In this document: positions 10,187 through 22,443 of the stretch, in pieces
Layout: every line of letters begins with the position of its first letter
Position numbering within the stretch: the stretch's first letter is position 1
Origin: Clarkia xantiana subsp. parviflora
Taxonomy: Eukaryota > Streptophyta > Magnoliopsida > Myrtales > Onagraceae
Length of the DNA: 64,000 nucleotides
Assembly (NCBI GenBank): GCA_036873135.1
Contig: JAPTYO010000001.1
Span: forward strand, 51,902,624 to 51,966,623
Direction of reading: 5' to 3'
Position numbers and translations under genes: made by a program
Notes under the pieces: model-generated
What the model was told of the DNA's origin: nothing
The model's input: only the letters and a program-made list of their open reading frames with translations
The model's database searches: none

Positions 10187-12197
10187 CAGAACAAGTGTCA
10201 AGTACAGGTGTGTGTCACACACACTGCAGTGCAATGCTAATGCTAATGCATGCTCTCTAATAACTAGCTAGCAGCTAGTACTACTAGTTAAGTTAGGTTG
10301 GGGTCCTGCTCCTGCTAGAATATGCGTTGATCTTCAGTAAGCATCAAGGAAATTTCTAGCTGATAAATAAGGTCCCCCATATTATTATTATACATATACA
10401 TATGGCTGCAATGCAGCTAGTGAAAGTGATGAAACAAACCCCTGCTAGCTACCTAGTTTCCTCACTTTCTTGGGCTTTTTCTGCTTTCTATATAATATTA
10501 ATAAGACAAACGTAGCAATTCCCCTCATGTCTCCTTCCCTTTAATTTTAGTTTATTTATAGGCTTTTGTTTTAATTTTGGGACATAAGATAGAACCTTAA
10601 AACTTTTTGAGACCAAGGTTTTGCTTCATTGAACTAATTAAACTTTACCAAATAGTAATTAAACTTTACCAAATATTGGTTGGATCAATTGATAAAACGA
10701 ATCGTGTTCTTAAAGGGCGAACTAAATTCGGTCTACATAAGGAATTTTATTAAAAAAATATATTAAACTTTTGATTTATCTTCTTTTCATGGCTCACAAT
10801 CAGATTCAAACAAAACATCAATACATGCAACTATGCAAGAGAGCAAAGCAAATTAACCTCTGGATTTAGCTTTCACTTTACTAATAAAAAAAATGAAGGT
10901 GGTAATCCCTAGAGAGACCCTTGTTTAATCAAGATTGGATTAGGTAATTACCTCAATTATTACTCTCTAACAAGTGTATTTAATTTGTCACTCACTCACA
11001 ATCATACATACATACATAATAATATATATAAACATTTGGTGTGTTTGGTTTGGAGTAGAGTTCAATCTTATCCTCTAACTATCACAAATGGCCAAACCAG
11101 CTACATATTTTTCTCAAACCCACCTTTGTCTATTTTGATGGCCTGACAATGACACTTAAGAGTGGCTGTATTTACTGAACTTCAATCTGAAACTAGCTTA
11201 ATTATTGTACCTTTCATATCTGCAAAATATAGTGCTAACTACATAATAACCCACCTTTATTTTGTGCTGTTCAGCCTAACTAATTAATTGCTACTTAACT
11301 ATAAAAATTGAACCTACTTATTTTTTCGTATCGGAAATTTATTAATTCGTATACGTTAATCTATTTATAGTTGAAAATTATTTTTCATCATAGCTAATTT
11401 AGTAACATCTTGAGGCTTTTTGATATTAAACTAGATATTTAATTCGATTATACTAGAGATAAATGTGTTTTTACTAATCTAACTTCACCTTTCATAATAA
11501 ATTGATAACTACAAATATGTTTTTAGAAATTGCTAATTTAACGTGTGCTTACTTGTTAACATGTGGATGGAAAATAATTAACATTGTTGATGTTCCCTCC
11601 CTATGAATTGAGCATTTCATTTATTTTTTTCTAACGTATATATATTACGAAAATAATTATCCGACCTTTGTAATTGGCGAAAATGATTAACTGGATTATC
11701 ATGTTTGACATTTTCCAGATTTCTTAATTAAAAGAGATTGGAGCAACTGAGAATATGTTTCCCAGAGAGGAGGCGAGAGTAAAGAATCAACGCAAAAATT
11801 AAAGGGAGAAAGAGACTTTGTTAATAGTTAATAACTTCACTTAATCCAACACAAAGTATAGTTTAATGATTCCTAAACCAACATTGGATTCTTAACTTAA
11901 TTACCCTGGTGGGTTTGTCTTTTTCGTAATCAGAAGAGCATTACGAGGAACCTCGATTATTATTATTGGTTTGAGACTTCAAGTTGTGGTGGGTGGGCCA
12001 TCACCAAGAGGAGAAGAAGAAGGTGTGGGGGACATGCAATGTAATGTGAGTATAGATATTATGGAATTATTGAAAGTGAATGGTATTTTTTTTAATTTAA
12101 AGTAAATATATTTTGAGTGTTTCTCTTCTAATAATTACTTTATATGAAACTAAAATAATTTTTTTTTTTGAGAAAATAGATAAGGGTGATGTTAGAG

Positions 12198-12349
12198 CCT
12201 GTGAAAAAAACTGTGAAAAATTCATAGAAAGTACTTCTATGTCCGCATGGCAATGCATAACAACATTCTCTTTCCATTTTATGAACATTCATCACTTGAC
12301 ATGTGTTACTTGACAGCTTTCTATGAATTTTTCACAAAAAATTTCACAC
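12198..12349. mobile_element. Small inverted-repeat (MITE-like) element
   Basis: A left arm GTGAAAAATTCATAGAAAG and right arm CTTTCTATGAATTTTTCAC form a near-perfect inverted repeat of about 31 bp around a centre of about 90 bp. No target-site duplication could be fixed and there is no coding sequence. Confidence 0.6.
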
Positions 12350-13625
12350 TTTAAAGATTTATCCAATAGATAACGTGAGGTAATAGCAGTATATTTCCCT
12401 CACAAGTTTGAATATTTCTAGTGAATTTCTTGTTCGAAGTTTGCGTTTATGAAAATCATTCAAACATGGTTTTTGCAAATAATTTTCAATATTTCCTTTG
12501 CAAAGAGGACATTCGTAGGTTTCATGTAGTGTTTAGGATGGTTTGTCGAAACTGCAGTGTCGTATGACAGTATGACACAACAATAAAACGATAATACTGT
12601 TTTAAGAAAAACAAAGTTTTTTCTTTTAAAAATTAAGTGCGTCTATCAACAAATATGTAACGCGAGATTATATTGATCTTGATACAAATATGATATGCAT
12701 GCACGATTAGTCGGCTCTTTATATATATACTAGCTAGAACAAAGAGGTTTTTCATTAAGAGAATCTAAAGGTGACAAATTTGGGCATGCAATTTGCTTAA
12801 AGGAAGTTGTATGTATATATATATATATGTTTAAGGAATACAGTAGAGAGACAAGGCAAGACATAAATAACAGAATGGGCAGGGAAAGGTGGTTTCTTGG
12901 TAAGTGATGACGACATAAGATGTTTAATGTGAACTCCAAGAGCCGAGAGATAAGGGAAGAAGAGAGTAACAATTTTAAAAACTTTAACAAGATAGGCAAT
13001 CTAAAAACATGGCACTGCAGTGAGTGCACTAATTATAAACAGTAACTTAATCACGGGAAAGAAAGAAAGAAAGAATTAAAAGCTTACTTTTTTGTGCATG
13101 AAAGGAAGAGGCTTTCAGTCTTCACGTTAAGTTAGTTGGGTTAGGTGCTTCCTATCCTTCCTTCCACCTGTAAATAACTGCAAGCACAAGTCAAGTAGTA
13201 GTGAACAAGAAACAGAAGATATATTGGTAACTGCAAAAGTTGTGGATGAAAATGACATGTTCTGTTTTGGTACAAGGTAGTAGGATATTGACATCAATAT
13301 TCAAAGTTTTTTTATTTTCAAGAATCAAGAACTGCAACTATTAGTTGCAGAACTCCACAGTCCACACCAATGCAGTACACAAGAAAGAATCATAATAAAC
13401 ACAAAATGCCCAGAAATATAAAAGCCAATTTTGAACTGCATATATTAGCTAATATATTATTATAGAGACAGGACAGCTATATTATACATGGTAGCCTCTT
13501 GAGGCACTAGCTAGTGATGGGGATAACATAAGGAAATAGAAACTGCTAAAACAAAACAGGAACCCCTAATTTCTTAACTTAACTTAATCATATCTAAGCA
13601 AACTACTTAATTGTCTCTAATTCGG

Positions 13626-13961
13626 TCAATTTGTTCCCTTGACATGGAGCTTGAACACCGTCTCCAAATCAGGAGGAACGAAAAAGTCTCTAACACCAGT
13701 TAGCCGACACTTGGATGAAGGCCGACGCTTCCTTGGGGCAGGCGGGCACGACAGTTTCTTGGGTATTCTTGATTCCTTTGCTGTTGGGGTTGTAGAGCAA
13801 GATTCCTCGTCGTTGTCTTCTTCATCTCTGTCTTCTTCGTTGAGCCTTGACTTTGTGTTTATCGGCTTCAACGATGCCCGTATCGACACTCCAGCGATTA
13901 CCCACCTCTTGGGTTCGGATTCTAAGCAGCCATCTACTTGCGGCTTCTCTGAGAAACCCAT
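13626..13961 (-). CDS. SMR6: SIAMESE-related cyclin-dependent kinase inhibitor (SMR6-like)
   Basis: A single-exon gene of 111 residues. Plant SMR proteins bind cyclin/CDK complexes in the nucleus, inhibit mitotic and S-phase kinases and favour the switch to endoreduplication or growth arrest. The start is the ATG at 13959-13961 giving [11 protein letters not shown]; an upstream in-frame ATG at 14033 would add 24 residues not typical of the family. Visible family blocks are [20 protein letters not shown] near the N-terminus, an acidic stretch ([12 protein letters not shown]), the central [20 protein letters not shown] followed by APRKRRP, and the C-terminal [14 protein letters not shown]. This wording and length fit SMR6 best. 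A TATA element and two E2F-like sites lie upstream. The nearest genic neighbour in the window is the RBB1-like gene, as I recall for Arabidopsis. No disruption is seen. Confidence 0.92.
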   Translation of the reverse strand: MGFSEKPQVDGCLESEPKRWVIAGVSIRASLKPINTKSRLNEEDRDEEDNDEESCSTTPTAKESRIPKKLSCPPAPRKRRPSSKCRLTGVRDFFVPPDLETVFKLHVKGTN

Positions 13962-14209
13962 TGGAAGAGAGAGAAAGCTCCAAAAGTCCTCGTCGAAGAA
14001 CAGGGGAGAAGTAACAGAGAACAGAGGATGCAAAAAGATTGGATTTTGATTCAGGAATCAGGATTTATCTGGAAAATCTTCGAATGGAATGAAGAATAAG
14101 GCAAAAGGGTCTTTGTTAGAATGCTTGGTTTGATGCTGTTCCTCGTCTAGCTAGAGAGAGAAAGCTCTGAAGGTTGTCTGGAAATAAGAAGGAGCTTAGA
14201 AAAAGAAGT

Positions 14210-14216
14210 CTATATA
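14210..14216 (-). promoter_or_regulatory. TATA box of the SMR6-like gene
   Basis: CAATATATAG on the minus strand, about 250 bp upstream of the chosen ATG. It predicts transcription from about 14180 and a 5' leader of about 220 nt. The position is inferred; no transcript data were available. Confidence 0.5.
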
Positions 14217-14323
14217 TTGATTGGGAGTCAAGAATGGGGGATGGAGATGAGAAAAGGAAGAGACTCGCTCCGACAAGTAGAAAGAAAAGAGAGCTGCCCG
14301 GGATTGTACGGTCAGCCGAAGCT

Positions 14324-14335
14324 TTTGGCGCCAAA
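14324..14335. promoter_or_regulatory. Palindromic E2F/DP-type site
   Basis: TTTGGCGCCAAA is a perfect 12-bp palindrome and matches the E2F consensus (TTTSSCGC) on both strands. It sits about 110 bp upstream of the SMR6-like TATA box. Confidence 0.7.
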
Positions 14336-14355
14336 TTTCGTGTTATTTGGCAAGC

Positions 14356-14373
14356 AACGGCTCTTTTTCCCGC
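14356..14373. promoter_or_regulatory. Second E2F-type site with adjacent MSA-like core
   Basis: TTTCCCGC at 14366-14373 is a second E2F consensus match, about 40 bp from the palindromic one. AACGG at 14356-14360 is the core of the M-phase-specific activator element read by three-repeat MYBs, although its flanks fit the full consensus poorly. Confidence 0.5.
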
Positions 14374-15764
14374 GCTGAAGTGCTACCTGTGTTTACTGTT
14401 TTGCCCCTTGAGTTTCAAACATTTCACATTACATTTTTGTCGTTTATCGTTGGCGGTGCTGCTGCCAAAGAGCACCTCAGTGGATAGGGCCCAATCGCCG
14501 ACAGTGCGGCTGACCCGACCCGAAATAACTCCAATTATGGGCCGCCCTGTCTATAGTGGCCCAGTCTAGGCTCAACAATCATTTATGCACTTATTTAACT
14601 TTATAATTTCTACTTGAGTTGGTTGTACCAACTAATCAAACGAATTGTGTTTCTAGAAGTGACTCGAGTTTGAATCTCGTTGGACGAGCCTTATAGGGGA
14701 GGACTTTAACTTTAACACTCTCACCCCGAAATTACGAAAATAATCTTGTACATACAAAAAATACTTTAAAATTTCTATACAAAAAAACCTTATAATAACT
14801 AAGACCGTCCACAATGGTATTCCTTAGTATTACATATATGTAGATCTAACAAAAAAAATTACATAAAGTGCATAAAAATTTAGTGCAGTAATTTTATATA
14901 ACATCCTTTGAAAGTGGAGATTGATGATGGATCTCAGTCTTCCGGGCTTCAAGCCAATATGTCGTTCTCCACTAAGTGATGATCTTGATATTCTGCACCT
15001 CGATGTCGGCTCTTCGCCACCTGGGACATTTATCAAATGTGTACCCCACCGACCTCCGACCTACACAAGGGGATAGACCGGGTCGTTGCCCGGTCCCACT
15101 ATGAAGAGTAAGTTAGTTCGATTGTAGAGAGATAAATGAATAAATCTTTTCTAAAGAGAGAGAGACACCCCCCCCCCTCTCAAATGAAGAAAGTCAGGGA
15201 TGTTTATAGAGATCTTAACCTTAGACAGGGCTAAACCTTGTGTAGGTTTATCCTTATACGAGACTGATAACTTATTAATCTTGGAGTGTGCTATAACGAT
15301 ATTGATATTCGTTATTGTATGGGATACATTGTAGCCATTAATTTCCTTGATATTTGTGTTGAGTCGAGTAGAAAGTTCACAACTTTACCTCGAGTGGTTT
15401 ATTCCACTAAGGGTATCCCATGTTCAAGCGGAATGATTTCGCTTAGATTGTTGCTGGGTCCGAGCGGGATAGTCTGACTCGAACCATTTAGTACATGGAG
15501 AGCCCCATTTTACCTTCCTTCAGGGACTTAGTCGTTTTCGTAGCCTCATTTGTATCTTTACTTCATCAGACTATTTATTTCATATGACTTGAGGTCGCGT
15601 TCTTCAATCATCGAGTCGGACGACACCTCAATTGGGTGCATATCCATCATTTGCCCACAAGGAAAGTGAATGTTCTACATTTACTTAGCTTCATTATAGA
15701 GGTCAATATGTGCCCAATTGAACTTGGGATCTTCATTCAATATCAGACTTATTTTTTCTAGCAT

Positions 15765-15882
15765 GAGCGACCTATGGTATGCTCGGACTTATTCTTCTTG
15801 GGCCGAGCGACCTATGGTTCGCTCGGATAGTTCTTCTTGGTCCGAGCGACTTATGGTTCAATCAGAGTTATTCTTCTTCTCC
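15765..15882. repeat. 39-40-bp tandem repeat (3 units)
   Basis: Units begin GAGCGAC(C/T)TATGGTT at 15765, 15805 and 15844 and end in a TTCTTCTTGG(G/T)CC-like segment. Divergence increases in the third unit. Confidence 0.85.
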
Positions 15883-16106
15883 GCTCAGAGTTAATTAGAA
15901 GCAACTAACCCATAGTTTTAAGGCTATAGCTGAAATTAACAGGGGTTAAGGCCTTATTAGGCTTGCTCATTAATTATAAGGATCATTGAACATTAAGGAC
16001 CCTATTATTGGTAGTTTTGGCCGACCCCTAATTTACTTAGTGGGTAAAAAATAATCTCATCAATATTAGGGATGTGAATATATTGTATCTATAAAGATAT
16101 ACATGC

Positions 16107-16109
<3 letters not shown>

Positions 16110-16160
<51 letters not shown>
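16110..16160. repeat. (TA)n microsatellite
   Basis: About 25 AT dinucleotides, with shorter TA tracts just downstream. Confidence 0.95.
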
Positions 16161-16165
<5 letters not shown>

Positions 16166-16391
16166 CTATATTAGATTATGTATATATATATATATTATTA
16201 ATATTGATAATATATACGTATCCATAAGGGAATAATATATTGTGCATTAAATCTTGGTAGATTTATATATTGGAAACAAGTCACTCCCTCCCCCTATAAG
16301 GAGTGATTCGGCTGAATTGCATGTTACTAGTGCTCATAATCCTTTACACCACCAACAGTAAGAATAGAGTTATCGTGGCCTTTGTAATCAC

Positions 16392-17008
16392 TAGGGATGG
16401 CAACGGGGCGGGTCGGGGCGGGTTTTCGAAGCCCCGGACCCGCCCCGCGGGTCGGCCTGGCTGACCCGGCCCCGACCAAATGGGCCTTCCGGGTCGGGTC
16501 GGGTCAACAATCCCGCGGGTCGACCCGCGGGGCCCCGACCCGCCCCGTCATATGAATTTTTTTTTTTTTTTTTTTCAATATGAAATACAATTTTTTTTGT
16601 CAAAATATTACATTATATATAAATTCAAAATATCAATCAAATATAAACAACAAAACATCAAATTCATTACAAATACAAATTCAAATCCAAACACCAAATT
16701 AACAAATCCTAATAATCTAAATATAAATCTATTTGTAATTTGGTCCATGTTATTTATATAGGTACTATTATTAACCATATTTTTTATTAAATGTTAGATC
16801 ATGTTAACATAAAAAAAAATTTTTAAAAAAAATTATATATATATGGATTTCGGGGCGGGTCTACGGGGCCCCGGGTCTCTAGACCCGGACCCGCCCCGAC
16901 CCGAGCCCGACCCGCCCCGGACCCGACCCGTGACCCGCGGGTTAGCGGGTCAAAACCGGGTCGGGGCCCCACGGGTCAGCGGGGCCCCGAGACCCGTTGC
17001 CATCCCTA
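16392..17008. mobile_element. Non-autonomous hAT element with 8-bp TSD
   Basis: Terminal inverted repeats TAGGGATGGCAACGGG and its exact complement bound a 617-bp element flanked by GTAATCAC at 16384-16391 and 17009-17016, an exact 8-bp duplication as produced by hAT transposases. The subterminal zones are very GC-rich, with many direct and inverted CGGGTC/GACCCG hexamers, the usual arrangement of hAT transposase-binding repeats. The centre is AT-rich. There is no transposase, so it depends on an autonomous relative. It is inserted in LTR-like DNA. Confidence 0.93.
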
Positions 17009-17016
17009 GTAATCAC

Positions 17017-20000
17017 CTAGTTTGCTTCTTTCCAAGTCGTGGGGTTCAGTTCATGGATAGTTGTGCCTTCTTTTGTGCCTAACAAGTATTGATTGAGGAC
17101 ACCGGTCGGCGAGCCGCAATACAAGCTAGTTGAAGAAGCTTGGGAGCATAAGGACTCGAAGAACTAATTGTGGAGTGAACCACGCGGAATGGCCACTTCT
17201 TCGAGTCGAAGACCAGTGAGGGTTAATATCTCCACTACCGGTTATTAATTAAGTTTATGTAATCGACATGTTTGTGATTTATCGTATTATTTCCTACAAT
17301 CAGTAGGTCCAACCCCTACTCAGGTACACAGGGCAAAACCACACCCACATAAAGATGACGTTAGGGGGTAGCTGAGTAGGGGGGACACCATTGTATTCGC
17401 ACGCCACCAAAAGGTCGAAATTGAGAGGGAATCTAACATAGAGCTCAACTTGGTAAGGAGAGATGAAATTCTTTCATGTTTGAGGATGTGCGGGATAGCC
17501 AAATACTTATTTGAACGATCTTCAGCAAGATAGAGAGAATATCTAGGGTTGAGCTCATTCATTATATGAGTGATGCTCACATATTTTTTTGAAAATATTC
17601 TAAGGAAATGAGATTAGAATAAATATCATAGGAAAATAAAGACATTACCGGTCTGAGCGGCGCCATATGATGCACCTTGATAATCCATGTTGACGAGGGA
17701 AAAGGTCATCAAATAAATGGAAGGGCTCCCAAAAAGTTTACTGAAAGTTTAGATAGAGAAATTGATTCTATAGCAAATGCATAGAGAATTTGGGCGAAGT
17801 AAGGGAATGAAATGAATTACCCTGTATATAGGGATATGAGAATAAGAGAAAAGGAAGGGAGTCAATTTGAACCGTATAAGGCGAGGAGTCACCTCATCTG
17901 GACAATTTGATGCCAACGGTCAAAAGGGAAGGCCAAACGAAACAAATGAACACTGTTGGATCGTCATGCATTTTCAACTGCATATATCTAATGGGTCTTG
18001 TTAGCAGTCATCTTCTCGCATTGGTCACTTCACTCTCCAAATGGCAGATCAAGTTACCTAGGAAATCAGATTTCCAGCCATCACTACAAGAATTTCAAAA
18101 TTTGAAACGACATTTGAGGGAGGGTGACGTCAACATGAAGATCATCGGAAAAGGAGACTCAAGTCTTGACGATGATAGGAAAATCGAAAACGCAAACTGA
18201 AGACGCAATGAATAGAACCAAGAGGATGTGACACCTCCACTCGGCTCAGGGGCAAGTGATGAATATATTCCCATAAGAGGGAAGTGTGTCGAAGACCAGG
18301 ACTATCAAGAAGCTCGACCCAAAGGAAGGATTGTCGAATTCCCAGCCATCCCAAACATGAGGCGTAGTGAAGTTTGGTTGAAAGGTCGCCAGGAGGAAAC
18401 ACCTCTAAGAACAATAGCCACGCTAAAACATGTCTAGTCAACACCCACTGTGGAGCAACGCCGAGTAATGAAAACATGCGGCGCCTCTATTAGGACGCGC
18501 CTCGATTGGACTAAACTCCTGGCAAGACGACAGAAGGCCAGTAATCCCCACATGCGATGAGTTACAAGCGGCACTTAGGGACTCCCGGCATCGCCAAGTA
18601 GTATGCCTCGACTAGATCCACTTTTGTACACTCATAAAGAAACAAAGAGATACGCCAAAAGAGGTAAAGTCAACTTGGGAACTAAGGTTGAGTTTGGAGC
18701 CTACCATGGTAATAACCCTAGTTAGGACCATTATATATAGATCCACATACCATTCATTTTGAATCAAATCTACACATTCATACATACATACCATATACAA
18801 GGAACCATGCTCATTTAAGCATCATGTAGATTACCAGGTCAAAACTCGATTCATCCCTTTGTGAAGGCCTAGGAGCGGTGCAACCCAGGAATTCCACGAA
18901 GGCCCACTCGTCGGGTTCCAATAACTAATATACATCAAATTTCTAATACAATACAAATTTACAGAATAAAAACAAAAACGTAAAACATAAGGGGTATTGA
19001 GATTAAGACACAAGAGAAAGAGAGCTCTGTTCTGTAAATCTAAGAGAATGAACTTTTCTAATGCGGTGCGAGAGTGATTGAAGAGTCTGAAAACTATAAT
19101 AGAGTTAGAATTTCTTGTTAATAATAGTGAACTCTTAATTGATAAGTAACTATAATTAACCCGGGTTAGGGAAACTCAAGTTTTTTCTAAGAAGCCCGAG
19201 ATTCACATTGAAGGAAAAGTCCGTTCATCCTAGGCTCGAGCATGACTTCATAACAGACTCGGTTCGATCTCCTTAAAATTTCGATTTTATTATATCTTTT
19301 GCTTCAGTTATATAGAAGTTGCTTGTCCAGTATGTTTCCATTGATTATATCTATAATTATCTAAAGTTTTAATCTTAATAAGCAAATCACTACCTAATAT
19401 TTAATCCAAATACAAGTCACTAGTCGAACTTTGTTTTTCTAAAATTGGCTACATGAACTTTATCTTTGTTACAAATTTTCATCAATTGAACACGAAAGGG
19501 GCATGTTCCGGCCACTTCGGGTCATTTTATGTCTACCAAAATATATTTGACAATAAATTAAAAGGATTACAAGACAATACCTTCATTTGGACGCTCAATT
19601 GGACCTACATCCAATTCCAAAGGTTCATTTCAATTCATCGTTCAATTGGAATATATTATTGAATCATTTCAACTCCCGACAAATCCATCTTACGTACACG
19701 TAAAAAAAATCACATAGACACTTGCTTCGTCTCTATTCATTATGGAAAATATGAAGTAGCAATTTAGTCGGAGCGAGCCAATTTCAAAATTCCAGGAATT
19801 TGTAATTGGATTAAAGTTGAAATAACAATGTGGTTACTAACCCTTATCTAAATTAAGTCCAAAATAAAATCGTAAGGGAATCCCAGGATTCTTTTCTAAG
19901 AATCAAAAAATAATATTTCAAATTTAGCATGTATTTTATATTACTGTTATTATACGAAAAAAAGAACATATAGGAGTTATGGGGACCCGACTATAATACT

Positions 20001-20031
20001 ACGTAGTAGTATACTTTATTTATAAATAAAT
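17017..20031. other. Probable retrotransposon-derived DNA, no gene supported
   Basis: About 3 kb of moderate GC. 17017-17260 continues the LTR-like unit split by the hAT insertion, with a block ATTGAGGACACCGGTCGG. 18240-18930 has LTR-like features (a TTATATATAGATCC TATA region near 18730, a leader, then a CCTAGGAGCGGTGCAACC block), but I could not fix ends or a target duplication. Frames of up to about 111 codons overlap on both strands and show no domain. No tRNA or other RNA gene was recognised. Confidence 0.35.
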
Positions 20032-20536
20032 TTGTTAGTAATACATTATTAACTTTCTAATATGCATAGTTTAGTCTATCTAATATATTCTTCACTTTTT
20101 AATTTCATGTAATTTAGTTCTCATACTTTAAATTTAAATAAAATATAGTCAAATGGTCAAATTAGATCAGTTGCTCAGTTGACTTAGCTAGAGTCAAGCC
20201 TTGGAGCTGACCCTAGCTAGGGTCGTCCTGATCATGTGACATTGATTATGGTCGGACCCAGGCCAGGGGTCGACCATAGCTAGGTCAATTAACTAGCTTC
20301 AGATTGATTCAATTCTAATCTAAATTTCAGTTGACCTAGGTCGGGTTGGGTCCAATCTGATAGGTCGAAATTGACCCAGTCAGGGTTGAGCCAATGGTCC
20401 AATCATACCATTGTCTAAATATTAAAAAAAAAATAGATATGAGGGACTAAAGTAGACTAGATAAAAAAAAAAGGTTGGGTTACATTAAATGGACTAAACC
20501 ACACAAACTAAAAACTTAAGAATGTATTAATAACAA
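20032..20536. mobile_element. Foldback element, unclassified
   Basis: Left end TTGTTAGTAATACATTATTAA and right end TTAAGAATGTATTAATAACAA are inverted repeats that continue inward (a TTTAGTC / GACTAAA block and others) to a centre rich in TCGACC/GGTCGA and CTAGGTC motifs. Similar central motifs occur in the element at 53120-53785. No target duplication was resolved. Confidence 0.6.
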
Positions 20537-21145
20537 TTTTTTTTTATAATGTATGATACTTGGGTAGTATCATAGTCCGAGTCTTTTAGGGTATGAACTA
20601 GTAGTGCCGACCATAAACACGCCATGTTGTGTAGTGTCTGAGCTCTCATGTTCATTTATAAGCATATCATACATTTGAATAACTAACACATGCACTAATC
20701 CCATCAACGTAGTATCACCAACAACCTAGTATAATTGAGAGTCTGGCCCGTTAGGCACCAGTCTTTTTTTCCCAAGAAATAATTTTAATCAAGGCGGTAG
20801 AAGGATTTGAGTTCATAACTCTGAAACTAAACCGTACAAAAATCAACGCTTTCAAATAATACATCACAATTGTTGATGGTCATAGACATAGTTGAGTCCA
20901 TTTAAGGGGAAGAACATGCAGAAAAAGTAAAGTCGTTGACGTGGCTCCATGTTGGATCATACTTATCTTAGGTTTCGATTTTTTTTCTTCCAAAAAAGTT
21001 TAATATGTAAATTAATAACATAAATCACTAAGATAACTTATTTTACTATAGTTTTTTTTTAACATTTTAATATAGCTAGGAGCAGATTTATTTTAAAGAA
21101 TTAATTATTATTATTTTAAGGCAAAAGTTCTTTGCACCTTCTGCT

Positions 21146-21854
21146 TAGGGTCGGTAATAGTGCTGTGAAAATCAAATAATCATGGTTATTCGCACCATTT
21201 GCTGCAATGATCAACCGCACCATTATAATGTGGTGTGGTTATGGTGATGAATTGTTTACCCATAATAGTTATGGTATTAAGTCCATAACCACATTTATAA
21301 TCATCACCGCTATATATATATATACATTATTATACTATAAGTATCCAATCTTATTTCCAGTTCCCACCAGTCATTCGGTCTAAATATTCCATCAATCTTT
21401 ACTATTGTTTTTTCATCCTAAATATTTGGTACATTCATTCTATTCCAATCTGAAAAACTTAATATTGTAAAACTCAAAGTCTCAGACTTTCAATTCACTT
21501 CATTTGCAATTAGTTGCGCTGCGTTAGCCTCATGTCTTGGCTCTCAGAGTGTAAGTATTGTTCTTTTTGTTCTTGTTTACTAATTCTTTTTGTTTCTGCA
21601 TCTTATTTACTATGCCGTGTATAAAACAATGAATGCATGTTTATTGGAGTTTTTGTATGAAACATTGGTGTTGTATCGTTATATTAGTTTGAATGTTTAT
21701 GGATAAATGGTTTAATCGTGGTGAAAACCATGGTTATGTTTTGCTACGAAGAATCATAATCGCAATGGTTATGATTATTGTATGAGTGAAAAAAATATAA
21801 TATAGTTATGATATTAGTGGTACCCTCACCATACCCTCACCACCGACAGCCCTA
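21146..21854. mobile_element. Non-autonomous hAT element with 8-bp TSD
   Basis: A 709-bp element opens TAGGGTCGGTAATAG and ends in CACCGACAGCCCTA. It is flanked by CTTCTGCT at 21138-21145 and 21855-21862, an exact 8-bp duplication. The terminal repeats are imperfect (TAGGGTCGG against TAGGGCTGTCGG). Subterminal regions carry many copies of an ATGGTTAT / ATAACCAT motif on both strands, consistent with transposase-binding repeats. Internal frames are short, and no transposase domain was recognised. Confidence 0.85.
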
Positions 21855-22443
21855 CTTCTGCTACTCCACAAGTGGAAGAAGAAAAAAAAAATTCTTTCTT
21901 CCTCTATAGGTTGTACACTACTTCAAGTTGTGTAGTGGAGTTAGAAAAAAAATATTTTTAATCATTATTTAAAATAAAATTTCATTTTTAAGGTTAGATA
22001 ATTTTATGATTTTTTCTTTCTTTTAAAACTATCTATTCATTTGCCCTATAGAGTTCACCTTATACTGTTTGACAGACGCGAATCCATGGAGGTACATGGG
22101 AAATTGCCCCTGGACTTTGGGTAAATACTTTAAAATTCCTATATATTTTGACGATATTGTGTTTTGCTCCTTGGAATTTCAGATTGCCCATCTTTGAGTT
22201 TCAGTTTGCCCCAAAAGAATATTGGATTGCCCATTTTTATATGTGAAAGCTATAAACAAGTATACATACATTCACACAACTATAAAAATAGAAACATCAA
22301 CTACAACTACGGAAACAATAAGCAAAGAACAAAGACATGTTTTTTTTTTTAAATAAAATAAAATTTTCACAAAAATGAATTTAAAAAAATAATAATAAAA
22401 GTACTTAAAAACTTACGTTCGAAAACTCCATTTTAAAAAAAAA

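Larger units (their letters stand above)
8010..13600. other. Gene-poor AT-rich region
   Basis: About 5.6 kb in which the longest frames are under 100 codons with no recognisable product. Contents I can name are a (TA)n tract (9229-9284), an RY-motif cluster (10153-10186), a small inverted-repeat element (12198-12349) and a GAAA microsatellite near 13058-13076. The stretch 8870-9660 has an LTR-like look (a TTTATATAGAGGGAG TATA region near 9170, then a GGCTCATATTCC block) but no coding or terminal features, so I leave it unclassified. Confidence 0.55.
14900..16391 (-). mobile_element. LTR-retrotransposon debris (LTR-like unit and flanks)
   Basis: On the minus strand, a CTCTATAAACATCC TATA-like region near 15205, a CT-rich leader and a GGTCTATCCCCTTGTG block near 15060-15090 reproduce the layout of the LTR-like remnants at 1-1335. 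Further right are a 39-40-bp tandem repeat (15765-15882) and a (TA)n tract (16110-16160). From about 16280 a CCCCTATAAGGAGTGATTCG region suggests the promoter of another LTR in plus orientation, interrupted by the hAT element at 16392. No coding sequence survives. Boundaries are approximate. Confidence 0.35.

Noticed and set aside
13639..14049. 136-codon plus-strand frame opposite the SMR6-like gene
   Set aside because: It is antisense to a clearly conserved coding sequence, with Ser/Leu-rich shadow composition.
14174..14569. 131-codon plus-strand frame upstream of SMR6
   Set aside because: It crosses the predicted SMR6 leader and promoter, has no domain, and its only notable content is the E2F site DNA.
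16480..16761. 93-codon frame with a poly-Phe run
   Set aside because: It lies wholly within the hAT element and translates a T tract and GC-rich hexamers.
18257..18925. Solo LTR with TG...CA ends
   Set aside because: TG and CA candidates exist, but flanking bases do not duplicate and no second copy is in the window. Left as probable retrotransposon debris.
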